Source: Hyphomicrobiales bacterium (GTDB lineage Bacteria; Pseudomonadota; Alphaproteobacteria; Rhizobiales; Methyloligellaceae). From it: a stretch of DNA of 45,355 bases. Both the position numbers and the translations under genes were made by a program. The stretch covers positions 1 to 45,355 of the forward strand of contig JAJFHN010000046.1 in assembly GCA_021775595.1 (NCBI GenBank), in the 5' to 3' direction. Positions 8,764 through 16,460 of the stretch are shown piece after piece; the stretch's first letter is position 1, and each line of letters begins with the position of its first letter. Under the pieces are notes generated by a model. That model worked only from the letters and a program-made list of their open reading frames with translations. It did not search any database and was not told the origin of the DNA.

Positions 8764-9602
8764 GCGAATTGAGCGACGAATTGCTGGTGGCATATGTCGA
8801 TGGTCAACTCGCCCGTGACCAATCAACTGCGGTCAAGGGCGTTGTCGAATTTGATGACGTCTCGAACAAGCGCGTTGCGGGTTTGAGGCGCGCCAATGCC
8901 CGTCTTGAGGAAGCGTTCGAAGCGATGCTGCGCGAGCATCGCGACGAGGAGGACGAGGTTGAGGAACAACCGGCAGAGGTAGAACCGGATGTCGCCCCGG
9001 CCGCGATCGCTGGCCAAAGCGCGCTTGCCGTTTTTCTGAGCAATCACGGCGCGCTCGTCCTAGCGGGGGGCGCCTTCGCTGTCCTGCTCTTGGGCGTTGG
9101 TGCCGGCTATCTCATCAACACCGGCGGCACGGTCCAGGTCACTCAACCGGTCGCCGCGCCAAACAAACCTCAAGCGCCAGCCTGGCAAAAAGAGATTGCG
9201 CTGACACAGGGCATGTTTGGCAGGGAAGCTCTTGAGGTCAGTCTGGAGAGTCAGGCCAATCCCGATCTTGTGCGCTTCCAGCTGGCGTCAGTCATTGGGC
9301 CGAGCCTGGCGCTTCCCGATCTTGAGCCCGAAGGATTGCGCTTCATGCGGGGACAGATCTTGCGCAGCTCGGGCGAGCCAATCGCCCAAATTTCCTATCT
9401 GCCGGAACAAGGTCCGCCCATCGCGCTTTACGCAAAAGCCGATTCGAACGGTCAGACCGACCTTGGGTCGCTCAGCCAAGGCGACGTGCGCACACGGGCG
9501 TGGTTGCACGAGGGTATCGCCTATGTGCTTGCTGCAGCGCTCAGCGAGCCAGAAATGGACGCGCTTGCCGAAAAGATCAAAGGGGTGATTGCGTCTCAGT
9601 GA
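8760..9602 (+). CDS. Membrane anti-sigma factor
   Basis: The protein has 280 residues. It has an N-terminal cytoplasmic region (1-85) starting SDELLVAYVDGQL, typical of anti-sigma domains that hold an ECF factor. An acidic linker (EEDEVEEQPAEVEPDV) follows, then one transmembrane segment at about residues 97-118 (HGALVLAGGAFAVLLLGVGA). The periplasmic domain of about 160 residues is related in layout to RskA/ChrR-linked anti-sigma C-terminal domains. I see no HxxxCxxC zinc motif, so it is not a ZAS-type redox switch. ATG 8760 overlaps the sigma stop by 4 bp. Such anti-sigmas release the sigma after a signal reaches the periplasmic domain, often by proteolysis; that step is inference here. Confidence 0.82.
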   Translation: MSELSDELLVAYVDGQLARDQSTAVKGVVEFDDVSNKRVAGLRRANARLEEAFEAMLREHRDEEDEVEEQPAEVEPDVAPAAIAGQSALAVFLSNHGALVLAGGAFAVLLLGVGAGYLINTGGTVQVTQPVAAPNKPQAPAWQKEIALTQGMFGREALEVSLESQANPDLVRFQLASVIGPSLALPDLEPEGLRFMRGQILRSSGEPIAQISYLPEQGPPIALYAKADSNGQTDLGSLSQGDVRTRAWLHEGIAYVLAAALSEPEMDALAEKIKGVIASQ

Positions 9603-9829
9603 GAAATTGAAAGTTTGCGCCACGGGGGGTGCAATTGGGCCTCGGCCAGGATGACGAGCGTGCGCGCGCTCACATCCCGTCCGGGGCCCGCGTATGATTG
9701 GGGGACGCATGCCGAGCGGGCTGGGTCTGCCGCGCGTGTGAATTTCATTTAACGGGCCAGCCATTTGCGGTTAGGACTTGTGGGCGACGCATTCACCAGC
9801 GGCACAACGGTCTTGGAAACGGCGGCACT

Positions 9830-11335
9830 ATGGATAGCGCTACACTTTGGTTTCTTCTCGCCTTTTCCGTCCTTTACATCGTTCTCATTGTCTATGCCCA
9901 CAAAGGCCGGGCGGCCAAGGGATCGGGTCTCACGGAATTTTTCGTTTCAGGCCGCGACCTCGGTCTCGGTACGGCGATTGCCACGCTGGGCGCCACCGAG
10001 ATTGGGCTCATCACCATCGCCTACAACGCCCAGAAAGGGTTCAATGAGGGCTTCTCAGCATTCCATATCGGGCTAGCGGCGCTCATCGGCTGCGCCTTGG
10101 TCGGGCTCTTCGGCTTCGTCGTCAAACCGATCCGGCGCACCGGCGTGCTCACGTTGCCCGAATATTACGAGCTACGTTTTGGGCGCGACGTGCGCGTTTT
10201 TGGCGCAATCGTGATGGCGGCCGGCGGAATCTTGAACATGGGGCTGTTTTTGAAGGTCGCGACCGTCTTTTTGGCCGGCATGCTGACGGCCAACAATATC
10301 GAGCTCAACGTCAATGTGCTGATGGTCTCGCTGATCGCCATTGCTGTGGTCTATACGTGCTACGGCGGCATGCGTTCGGTCATCATCACCGATATCTTTC
10401 AGTTTGTGCTGCTGGGCGCCGGCCTGATCGCCGCGATCGTCTATTTGAGCGGTATCATTCCCTTGGACCAGGCGATCGAGATCGTCGCGCGCGAGAAGGG
10501 CCCCGCTGGCTTCGATCCGCTGACGAACGAAAACTTCGGACCCGGATACGCGCTTTGGATGGTGCTGGTGGCCGGCGTGGTGAGCGCGGCAATTTGGCCC
10601 ACGGCGCTCTCGCGCGCGCTCTGTATCGAAAAAGAAGAGAACGTCCAGCGCGCCTATCTCATCGCCTCCGTAATTTTCCTCTCGCGCATGGTGCTTCCCG
10701 CGTTCCTGGGGGTCTTGGCGTTTTGCTATTTCACCGGAGCCAATGCCGGACTGCTCGACAGCTATGGCAGCGACGCAGATCTGGTGGCCACGCCTTACAT
10801 GCTGGGCCATGTCATGCCGAGCTGGCTGCTGGCGTTTTTGGCCATCGCCATGTTCGCCTCTTTCATGTCGACCCAGGACAGCTACCTGTTTTGCTGGTCG
10901 AGCATCATCTCGCGCGACATCGTCGGGCCGTTGACGAACAAAATCGAATCCGAGCGCTTCCAAATCATGACAACCCGCATCGGCATCTTTGTCATTGCGC
11001 TTTACGAGCTCTATTGGGGACTGATTTACGAGGGCAAGGAAGACATCTGGGATTATCTTGCCGTCTCGGGTTCGATATATTTTTGCAGCGGCATCGTGCT
11101 GATGGCCGGCGGCCTCTATTGGCGCGGCGCCACCCGCCGGGGCGCCCTGTGGGCTCTGGTGCTTGGCTTCACCGCTGTATTGGGGCTCGGCCCGCTGAAG
11201 GCGGCGGTGGGTCTTGAGGGATTGTCCAGCCCGGCCATCGGTTTTGGCGCCATCGCATTGTCGATTCTAGGCTTTGTCGTGGGATCGCTGACCGACACCA
11301 AGGGCAGGGCGCAACTCAAGGGTGCGCGATCATGA
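9830..11335 (+). CDS. Sodium:solute symporter (SSS family)
   Basis: This is a 501-residue polytopic membrane protein of the SLC5/SSS family, with roughly 13 hydrophobic segments. The N-terminal signature is DFFVSGRDLG-like (TEFFVSGRDLGLGTAIATLG), followed by ATEIGLITIAYNAQKGF, the unwound first core helix region, and TGVLTLPEYYELRFG, the canonical family motif after TM2. These proteins use the sodium gradient to import sugars, carboxylates or amino acids; the substrate is not predictable. ATG 9830 is chosen because the MDSATLWFLLAF start fits the family and GGAAAC precedes it; in-frame residues upstream are not membrane-like. Its stop overlaps the start of a 46-residue membrane peptide. Confidence 0.92.
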   Translation: MDSATLWFLLAFSVLYIVLIVYAHKGRAAKGSGLTEFFVSGRDLGLGTAIATLGATEIGLITIAYNAQKGFNEGFSAFHIGLAALIGCALVGLFGFVVKPIRRTGVLTLPEYYELRFGRDVRVFGAIVMAAGGILNMGLFLKVATVFLAGMLTANNIELNVNVLMVSLIAIAVVYTCYGGMRSVIITDIFQFVLLGAGLIAAIVYLSGIIPLDQAIEIVAREKGPAGFDPLTNENFGPGYALWMVLVAGVVSAAIWPTALSRALCIEKEENVQRAYLIASVIFLSRMVLPAFLGVLAFCYFTGANAGLLDSYGSDADLVATPYMLGHVMPSWLLAFLAIAMFASFMSTQDSYLFCWSSIISRDIVGPLTNKIESERFQIMTTRIGIFVIALYELYWGLIYEGKEDIWDYLAVSGSIYFCSGIVLMAGGLYWRGATRRGALWALVLGFTAVLGLGPLKAAVGLEGLSSPAIGFGAIALSILGFVVGSLTDTKGRAQLKGARS

Positions 11336-11472
11336 CCGTCGATGCTTGGATATTTCTATGGGTGGTGCTGCTGTGGGGCAGCAGCGCGGCGTTTCTGCTC
11401 GTCACGCTCTATATTTTGGGCGGGGCGTTGAAGGGTGCTCTTGCCGGCAAATCTGGTGGCGACGATGGCTGA
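11332..11472 (+). CDS. 46-residue single-span membrane peptide, putative symporter accessory subunit
   Basis: The reading frame starts at the ATGA overlap with the symporter stop and ends with TGA at 11470-11472. It encodes one strongly hydrophobic helix (residues about 5-32, from WIFLWVVLLWGSS through LVTLYILGG) and a short GKSGGDDG tail. Very small membrane proteins coupled to SSS symporters by start/stop overlap are known, and some are annotated as small accessory proteins of these transporters. The coupling here strongly suggests co-translation and assembly with the transporter. The next gene starts inside its last codons (ATG 11465). It is shorter than most gene finders' length limits. 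Confidence 0.75.
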   Translation: MTVDAWIFLWVVLLWGSSAAFLLVTLYILGGALKGALAGKSGGDDG

Positions 11473-12034
11473 ACACGCGCATCAGTTGCCGGCGGAAGCG
11501 GCGGCACTGGTCGACTATTGGTTCAATGTGCTCGATGAAGAAACCTGGTGGCAGTCGACGCCCGCAATCGATACCGAAATTCACCAGCGCTTTTTCCACC
11601 TCTATGAGCGCATCGTTCGCGATGGCCTGCCGCGGGAGTGGCTTGCGAGCCCGAAGGGCCGCTTGGCCGCGATCATCGCGCTCGATCAACTGCCACGCAA
11701 TTTGCATCGCGGTGACGCGCGGGCATTCGCCAGCGACGACCTGGCGCTAGCGCTTGCAAAGCGCGCTATCGAAGCGGGCGATGAAACGACGCTCAGTAAG
11801 CGCGAGCGCATCTTTCTTTATCTGCCATTCGAGCATTGCGAAGACGCCAGCGCGCAGGCCAGATCGGTCGAGCTTTACGGGGCCCTTGGCGACGAACAAT
11901 GTCTCGAATTCGCTAGGATGCATCAGGACGTCATAGTGCGCTTCGGCCGCTTTCCGCACCGCAATGAACCGCTTGGCCGCGAGACGACATCTGAAGAGGC
12001 CGACTTTCTCAAAGGGGAGGCACTGTTTTGGTGA
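11465..12034 (+). CDS. DUF924 family protein
   Basis: This is a 189-residue, alpha-helical, soluble protein. Diagnostic features are VDYWFNVL near the N-terminus, the WWQSTPAIDTEIHQRF segment, and the family signature AAIIALDQLPRNLHRG followed by AFASDDLALALAKRA. The central RIFLYLPFEHCEDASAQ and the HQDVIVRFGRFPHRNEPLGR segment are also characteristic. The fold is TPR-like, and the biochemical function is not established. ATG 11465 overlaps the last 8 bp of the 46-residue peptide, so three genes (symporter, peptide, DUF924) form one coupled unit. Whether the function is linked to transport is unknown. Confidence 0.92.
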   Translation: MAEHAHQLPAEAAALVDYWFNVLDEETWWQSTPAIDTEIHQRFFHLYERIVRDGLPREWLASPKGRLAAIIALDQLPRNLHRGDARAFASDDLALALAKRAIEAGDETTLSKRERIFLYLPFEHCEDASAQARSVELYGALGDEQCLEFARMHQDVIVRFGRFPHRNEPLGRETTSEEADFLKGEALFW

Positions 12035-12051
12035 GCCGGCTACACTCGGTC

Positions 12052-12294
12052 TCAACGGTCGAAGGACTTGCAGACATGGCTGTCGAGCGCGGCCCTGACC
12101 GTCTTGCCCATGCCGACAGGCACGTGGCGGATATTGCCCGGATAGAGGTAGAGGCATTCCATGAACCACACTATGCCGTCGGGCGAGGGGCGGGGCACGG
12201 TCTCGGAGCCGATATAAACGCCGCGTCCCAACAACGACACGACGGCGACGCCGACAAGAAAGGCGATCATCAGAAATGTCGGTGGTTGACGCAT
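12052..12294 (-). CDS. Small membrane-anchored hypothetical protein
   Basis: The protein has 80 residues. It has one N-terminal hydrophobic helix (FLMIAFLVGVAVVSLL, residues 7-22) and then a soluble segment (GSETVPRPSPDGIVWFMECL and YPGNIRHVPVGMGKT) that looks like genuine protein sequence rather than an antisense shadow. The likely start is ATG 12294, with GGAAAAG about 6 bp upstream. It converges with the DUF924 gene. The function is unknown; a membrane-anchored periplasmic or cytoplasmic domain is all that can be said. Frames on the opposite strand over the same bases have biased, histidine/aspartate-rich composition and were not accepted. Confidence 0.55.
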   Translation of the reverse strand: MRQPPTFLMIAFLVGVAVVSLLGRGVYIGSETVPRPSPDGIVWFMECLYLYPGNIRHVPVGMGKTVRAALDSHVCKSFDR

Positions 12295-12315
12295 GGCCGT
12301 CTTTTCCGTGCAGAT

Positions 12316-12678
12316 TTGGCTCCTAATGCGCCCAATGGTGCAGCCGGAGCTGCATTCGTCAAGCCACGACGTGCTCGCGGATCCGGGTCAAGGCGCACGA
12401 CTGTTGGATCGGCGTTGCTTGTTACAATCGGTCTTGGGCTGCTGCTCTCGGGCTGCGCGCATCAGCCGATAACGGATGCCGCCAGTCCTCCTAGCTTTTT
12501 CTATGGGCTGCTGCACGGTGCGATTTCGCCCTACGCGCTGATTGTCGGACTGTTTGGCGAAACCCGAATTTACGCCTACCCCAACAGCGGCTGGTTCTAT
12601 GATTTGGGCTTCATGCTGGGCCTGTTGCCTTGGGCGTTTTCGGCCGTATCGATCGGGGCCCGCAGCGCCGCCACTTGA
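12316..12678 (+). CDS. Small putative lipoprotein of unknown function
   Basis: The C-terminal 85 residues are clearly protein-like. A hydrophobic run, LLVTIGLGLLLSGC, ends in a lipobox (LSGC) followed by AHQPITDAASPP. Then comes a segment with two further hydrophobic stretches (FFYGLLHGAISPYALIVGLF and WFYDLGFMLGLLPWAFSAVS) around ETRIYAYPNSG. The pattern H-G-x-I-x-P-x-x-L...R-I-Y...N-x-G-x-x-Y-D-x-G-F recalls small conserved membrane proteins of unknown role in many phyla. The start is uncertain: the frame has no ATG nearby. TTG 12316 is given because it leaves a basic region with an RR pair before the hydrophobic run; TTG 12415 would leave almost no n-region. Confidence 0.55.
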   Translation: MAPNAPNGAAGAAFVKPRRARGSGSRRTTVGSALLVTIGLGLLLSGCAHQPITDAASPPSFFYGLLHGAISPYALIVGLFGETRIYAYPNSGWFYDLGFMLGLLPWAFSAVSIGARSAAT

Positions 12679-12732
12679 AACCACAGTCGGTAATCGATTG
12701 TGCCCAGGCGCTCATCATCAGGAATTATCGTT

Positions 12733-13413
12733 ATGAACGTGTCGGAAGCGCTTCAGAGCCGCATCAGCTGCCGGGCCTTTCTCAGCAAACCCGTACCCGA
12801 AGATACCCTGAAAGCGATTCTCGCCGGCGCGGCGCAAGCACCCTCAGGCGGTAATCTGCAGCCTTGGTGGGTATACGGCCTGACGGGTTCGGCGCTTGAG
12901 GCGTTGCGCGTGGATGTGCACGAGCGGATGCAAGAGAGCCCGCGCGGCGATGGCTTGGAGTACGAGATCTATCCGCCGGACTTGAAGGAGCCCTATACCG
13001 CGCGGCGGTTTAAGTGTGGCGAGGATCTTTATGCGTCTATCGACATTGCGCGCGAGGACAAGCCAGGACGGATCGAACAGTTCAAACGAAACTTCGATTT
13101 CTTTGGCGCGCCGGTGGGGCTGTTTCTCTATCTCGACCGGACCATGGGCCCACCGCAATGGGCCGATTGCGGCATGTTTCTTCAAAGCGTCATGCTGTTG
13201 GCGCGCGAACATGGCTTGCACACCTGTGCCCAGGAGTCCTGGGCGCAATGGTATGCCACAATCGCCCGCCATATCGATCCGCCGGAGGAACTGCTTCTCT
13301 TTTGCGGTCTGGCGCTGGGCTACATGGATGAGCAGGCGCCGGTCAACCGGCTGCGCACCGAACGCGCTGGGATAGATGAATTCGCCACGCTTGTGGGATT
13401 CCAGGCCAACTGA
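12733..13413 (+). CDS. Nitroreductase family protein
   Basis: This is a 226-residue flavin-dependent oxidoreductase. The N-terminal SRISCRAFLSKPVPEDTL and AAQAPSGGNLQPWWVYGL match the FMN-phosphate-binding segments of the nitroreductase family. ADCGMFLQSVMLLAREHGLHTCAQESW is the conserved dimer/flavin helix, and LLLFCGLALGYMDEQAPVNRLRTER is the usual C-terminal flavin-contacting stretch. It is probably cytosolic and uses NAD(P)H to reduce nitro-aromatics or quinones; the physiological substrate is unknown. ATG 12733 is preceded by AGGAA. It converges with the SBP56 operon. Confidence 0.92.
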   Translation: MNVSEALQSRISCRAFLSKPVPEDTLKAILAGAAQAPSGGNLQPWWVYGLTGSALEALRVDVHERMQESPRGDGLEYEIYPPDLKEPYTARRFKCGEDLYASIDIAREDKPGRIEQFKRNFDFFGAPVGLFLYLDRTMGPPQWADCGMFLQSVMLLAREHGLHTCAQESWAQWYATIARHIDPPEELLLFCGLALGYMDEQAPVNRLRTERAGIDEFATLVGFQAN

Positions 13414-13434
13414 TTTTGCCAGACCGGACCTGGC

Positions 13435-13899
13435 TCAGAGCGGCTGATTGAGCCGCGGTTTCCAGAAAGGCCGGAACAGCTCGATCTTGGGGCAGCGGTT
13501 CATCACCACCTTGAGGCCGGCGGCTTCCGCCATCTTGGCCGCTTCGTCATTGCGTACGCCGACTTGCAACCACAGCACCTTCGCGCCGATGTCGATCGCT
13601 TCCTTGGCGACGTCGTAGGCGGCGTTTGAGGTGCGAAACACTTGGACCATGTCGACAGGCCGATCGATCTCAGCGAGCGAATGGTAGACCGGGATGCCGC
13701 GGATCTCCTCTACGTCCTGGTTCGGATTGACCGGGATCATGTCGTAGCCGGTCTCGTGCAAAACCCGCAGTACGCCGTAACTGAATTTGGTCTTGTCGGG
13801 GCTGGCGCCGACCATGGCGATGGTTTTGACCTCTTTTAGGATCGTCGCCAGATAGTCTTCCGGGTAGTCCTTGTCGTGGTCAATGTGGGCGGCGGTCAT
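13435..13899 (-). CDS. CoA-binding domain protein (YccU-like)
   Basis: This is a 154-residue single-domain Rossmann protein resembling the CoA-binding domain of succinyl-CoA synthetase alpha. The beta-alpha-beta start is TIAMVGASPDKTKFSYGVLRVL (residues about 27-48). IPVNPNQDVEEIRGIPVYHSLAEI and VDMVQVFR follow, and the C-terminal VMNRCPKIE holds the conserved Cys. Stand-alone members bind CoA or a related nucleotide; their role is unclear. ATG 13899 overlaps the ferredoxin stop in ATGA, so it is the third gene of the SBP56-ferredoxin operon. Confidence 0.9.
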   Translation of the reverse strand: MTAAHIDHDKDYPEDYLATILKEVKTIAMVGASPDKTKFSYGVLRVLHETGYDMIPVNPNQDVEEIRGIPVYHSLAEIDRPVDMVQVFRTSNAAYDVAKEAIDIGAKVLWLQVGVRNDEAAKMAEAAGLKVVMNRCPKIELFRPFWKPRLNQPL

Positions 13900-14270
13900 T
13901 GGGAGTCCTCCTGGATTTCAGCCAGGACGCCGGGTTTCAGTTCGTCCGGCCTGAGGGGGCTCTGAAACGGGTTGCGGTAGAGTTTGTCATGGCTCTCCAC
14001 GCCGACGTCAAGCGTGCAATCGCTCAAAGGACGCGCAATACACATCAGCACATAGCCATCGGCCAGTTGACGGCCATTCAGGGCGACGCCCCGGCGCTGA
14101 TCGACTTCGCCTGAGAGCAGCTTGGCCGCGCACGAGATACAGCCGCCGTAGCGGCAGCCATAAGGCAGGGAGATGCCATGGGACTCCAAGGTTTCGAGCA
14201 GTGGCCGTCGGCTATCCACCTGGCAGGTCTGCCCCTCGCGATTGGCGAGTGTGATGGTGACGTTTCCCAC
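13896..14270 (-). CDS. Plant-type 2Fe-2S ferredoxin domain protein
   Basis: The protein has 124 residues from GTG 14270, which lies 4 bp after the SBP56 stop. The cluster ligands are Cys39, Cys44 and Cys47 (CRYGGCISC) plus Cys77 (YVLMCIARP), the spacing of plant-type ferredoxins. No reductase or other domain is fused. A 30-residue C-terminal tail follows (FQSPLRPDELKPGVLAE). The frame is open upstream to an ATG at 14342, but that region is arginine-rich, overlaps SBP56, and does not resemble ferredoxin. The gene is coupled to SBP56 upstream and to the CoA-binding gene downstream, so it may deliver or accept electrons for SBP56 or for an unlinked partner. Confidence 0.9.
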   Translation of the reverse strand: MGNVTITLANREGQTCQVDSRRPLLETLESHGISLPYGCRYGGCISCAAKLLSGEVDQRRGVALNGRQLADGYVLMCIARPLSDCTLDVGVESHDKLYRNPFQSPLRPDELKPGVLAEIQEDSQ

Positions 14271-14274
14271 GCGC

Positions 14275-15639
14275 TTAGACCCAGATGTCCGACGTGCAAT
14301 CGCCGCCGGGATAGCGCGTTTCGTGACAGCGGGCCGGCCCATGGGGCTCCTTGCCGAAATCGACGAAGAAATCCGGGTTGATCGACATGCCGCCCTTTTC
14401 GCTGTCGCAGTCGATCATCACCATGCAGCCGCCATTTTCGCGGATCTCGGGATAAAATTGATTGTCCCAGGTGGAGAACAGCGAAGTGGTCACGTAGAGC
14501 CGTTTGCCGTCCAGCGAGAGCTGGAACATCTGCGGGCCGCCGGTGATTTCGCGGCCGTTCACTTCCGGCGCCTTGCCGAGCAGACCACCCATCCACACTT
14601 GGCCCGTGAGCTTCGGCTTGTGCGGATCAGTGATGTCGTATTGCCGCATGTCGCCGTGCAGCCAGTTGTTGATGTAGAGGAAACGGTCATCCATCGAAAC
14701 GAGGAGCGCAGAGATTATTCCGGGAACGGGGATCGGCCAATTTGGATGGGGCTCGTTCTCGACGTCGATGATCTTCTCCCATTGCCATTTGCCGTCGCCA
14801 TTTTTCCACCAGTGGATAACGTTTGAGCTCAGCGCTGCGCCGACAAAACCGTGGGTCGAATCGGGATTGTGGTGGAACTTTGCCTCAAGAGGGATCAGGC
14901 CATCCTCGCCCAGATAGAAGGTCTCCTTCGGCACCTTCTTTTCAAAATCCCAAAAATGGATTCGCCGCCCATATTTCAGGTGACCGACTTCCTCAAGGTC
15001 GAAGCCCGGCATGAATGTGTTGGGCGCGGCCCATTCCGACGTCACCATCACATTGTGCCGCGGTTGGTACCAGAAGTCGTAGGAGAACGGGATGTCTCCC
15101 ATTGAGTTCTCCCAGCGTCCGACGATCTCAAAGTCCTCATTGAGGTGGAGGAACCCGCCCGGCGCTTCACCCTGGGCGTCACCCAGCATCGAGATGATGA
15201 TATCGGGGCCCAGGCAGTGCACCGTGTGGGGGGCTGAAAGGTTCGTCTTGGCTTTGATTTCGGCGCCGTCGATCACCTTGTGGAGACGCGGCGCCTTGGG
15301 ATCGGTGGCGCAATCGACGATGTGTAGATTGGTGCTTCTGACACCCGGCAGGATCAAGAAGCGCCGCTCCTTGCTGGCGTCATGAAAACACGAGGAGCAC
15401 GCGTTCCAACCGCTGTGATGGAGCTCATCGCCAATGCCAGGCATTTCCAGGCGGTGAATGACTTGGCTGTAGGTCGGACTCGCGGGATCGGCGTCGATCG
15501 TCGCCAGATAGTCGGGCTTCTGGACGCCGGTGCCGATATACAGAGCGACGCTGTAGAGCAATTTTTCGCGCGGGCCCTTTAGCGCTTCCTGGGGCGAGGC
15601 GTAGCCCGGTCCGCAACAGTCCTTGTCCTGATCCGCCAT
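14275..15639 (-). CDS. SBP56 selenium-binding protein / methanethiol oxidase family
   Basis: This 454-residue protein belongs to the SELENBP1/MtoX family, beta-propeller copper proteins; characterised members oxidise methanethiol to formaldehyde, H2S and H2O2. Family blocks are visible: DELHHSGWNACSSCFHD (residues about 69-85), APHTVHCLGPD, WYQPRHNVMVTSEW, HFHHNP-like AKFHHNPDSTHGFVGAAL, FLYINNWLHGDMRQYDI and the C-terminal RCHETRYPGGDCTSDIW. The histidines in these blocks are the likely copper ligands. ATG 15639 follows GGGGAGAAACA. No export signal is obvious, unlike the periplasmic Hyphomicrobium enzyme. It heads an operon with ferredoxin and CoA-binding genes; the SenC/MauG-like maturation genes often found beside mtoX are absent here. 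Confidence 0.92.
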   Translation of the reverse strand: MADQDKDCCGPGYASPQEALKGPREKLLYSVALYIGTGVQKPDYLATIDADPASPTYSQVIHRLEMPGIGDELHHSGWNACSSCFHDASKERRFLILPGVRSTNLHIVDCATDPKAPRLHKVIDGAEIKAKTNLSAPHTVHCLGPDIIISMLGDAQGEAPGGFLHLNEDFEIVGRWENSMGDIPFSYDFWYQPRHNVMVTSEWAAPNTFMPGFDLEEVGHLKYGRRIHFWDFEKKVPKETFYLGEDGLIPLEAKFHHNPDSTHGFVGAALSSNVIHWWKNGDGKWQWEKIIDVENEPHPNWPIPVPGIISALLVSMDDRFLYINNWLHGDMRQYDITDPHKPKLTGQVWMGGLLGKAPEVNGREITGGPQMFQLSLDGKRLYVTTSLFSTWDNQFYPEIRENGGCMVMIDCDSEKGGMSINPDFFVDFGKEPHGPARCHETRYPGGDCTSDIWV

Positions 15640-15833
15640 TGTTTCTCCCCGTTGCGTTCTCGCCAAATGCGGTCAAGGCCTGAGCCACACATACCATAAC
15701 GACGAGCCAGATTAGCCCAGCGGGCGGCTCGCTTGCCTCCTAAATTTGGCGAACTCGCCAGCAAGTTCGAGCGTCTTGCTGAGTGCATAGACCGGGTCTA
15801 CTCTGACGATAATCCCATAGGGAAGGTGTCGAT

Positions 15834-16388
15834 ATGTCCAGAGACTCGCTCAAAGCCGCGCTTGAGGATTGCATCGAGGTCGTGAAGCAGGACCCCAGCT
15901 CGGCCAAGATTGTGCTCACGGCGCGAACTCATCTTGAAGAAGACGTGCGGGCCATCGCCAAGATTCGCGATTTTCCCGACATGGTGGTGGACGAGCCGCC
16001 CGTCTTCGGCGGCAGCGATCAGGGCATGAGCCCGGGCGAAGTTCTGCTGACCGCTCTGGGGACATGCCAAGAGGTCATGTACGGCGCATATGCATCCGTC
16101 ATGGGCGTTCAGCTGGACGAGCTCAAAATCACTTGCCATGGCGATCTCGACCTGCACGGCATGTTCGCACTTGATGAGACCGTACCGCCGGGTTTCACGG
16201 CGATCAGCTTCGAGACCCAAATCAAGAGCCCGGATAGTCCAGAGAAGATCCGCGCGCTCGTAGAAATGGCCCAGTCACACTGTCCGCTGCTCGATACGAT
16301 AACGCGGCAAGTGCCGATCCACGGCAGCGCTTATCTCAACGGCGAATTGATCAATACGCTCAAGGCTCTCGAAGACGCCGCCGAATAG
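15834..16388 (+). CDS. OsmC family peroxidase-like protein
   Basis: This 184-residue OsmC/Ohr fold protein has the two reactive cysteines in the usual contexts, Cys78 (ALGTCQEVM) and Cys150 (SHCPLLDTI). The preceding PPVFGGSDQGMSPGEVLL is the typical family block. Members reduce organic or lipid hydroperoxides with dithiol partners, in the cytoplasm. ATG 15834 has a good AGGGAAGG site upstream. It is divergently transcribed from the SBP56 operon, whose product family produces H2O2 and H2S. A protective or shared regulatory role is possible but only inferred. Confidence 0.92.
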   Translation: MSRDSLKAALEDCIEVVKQDPSSAKIVLTARTHLEEDVRAIAKIRDFPDMVVDEPPVFGGSDQGMSPGEVLLTALGTCQEVMYGAYASVMGVQLDELKITCHGDLDLHGMFALDETVPPGFTAISFETQIKSPDSPEKIRALVEMAQSHCPLLDTITRQVPIHGSAYLNGELINTLKALEDAAE

Positions 16389-16460
16389 GCCGCCGCCGGT
16401 TCGAATTGCTTGAGAATTTGATTCAGAGGAACCAATTTAACCTACTGAAATCTCTAAGTA

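Noticed and set aside
10172-10963. Long minus-strand frame opposite the symporter
   Set aside because: Histidine/glutamine/aspartate-rich antisense shadow of a strongly supported membrane protein.
13896-14342. Longer ferredoxin start at ATG 14342
   Set aside because: The extra 24 residues are basic, overlap the end of SBP56 in another frame and are unlike ferredoxins; GTG 14270 directly after the SBP56 stop fits an operon.
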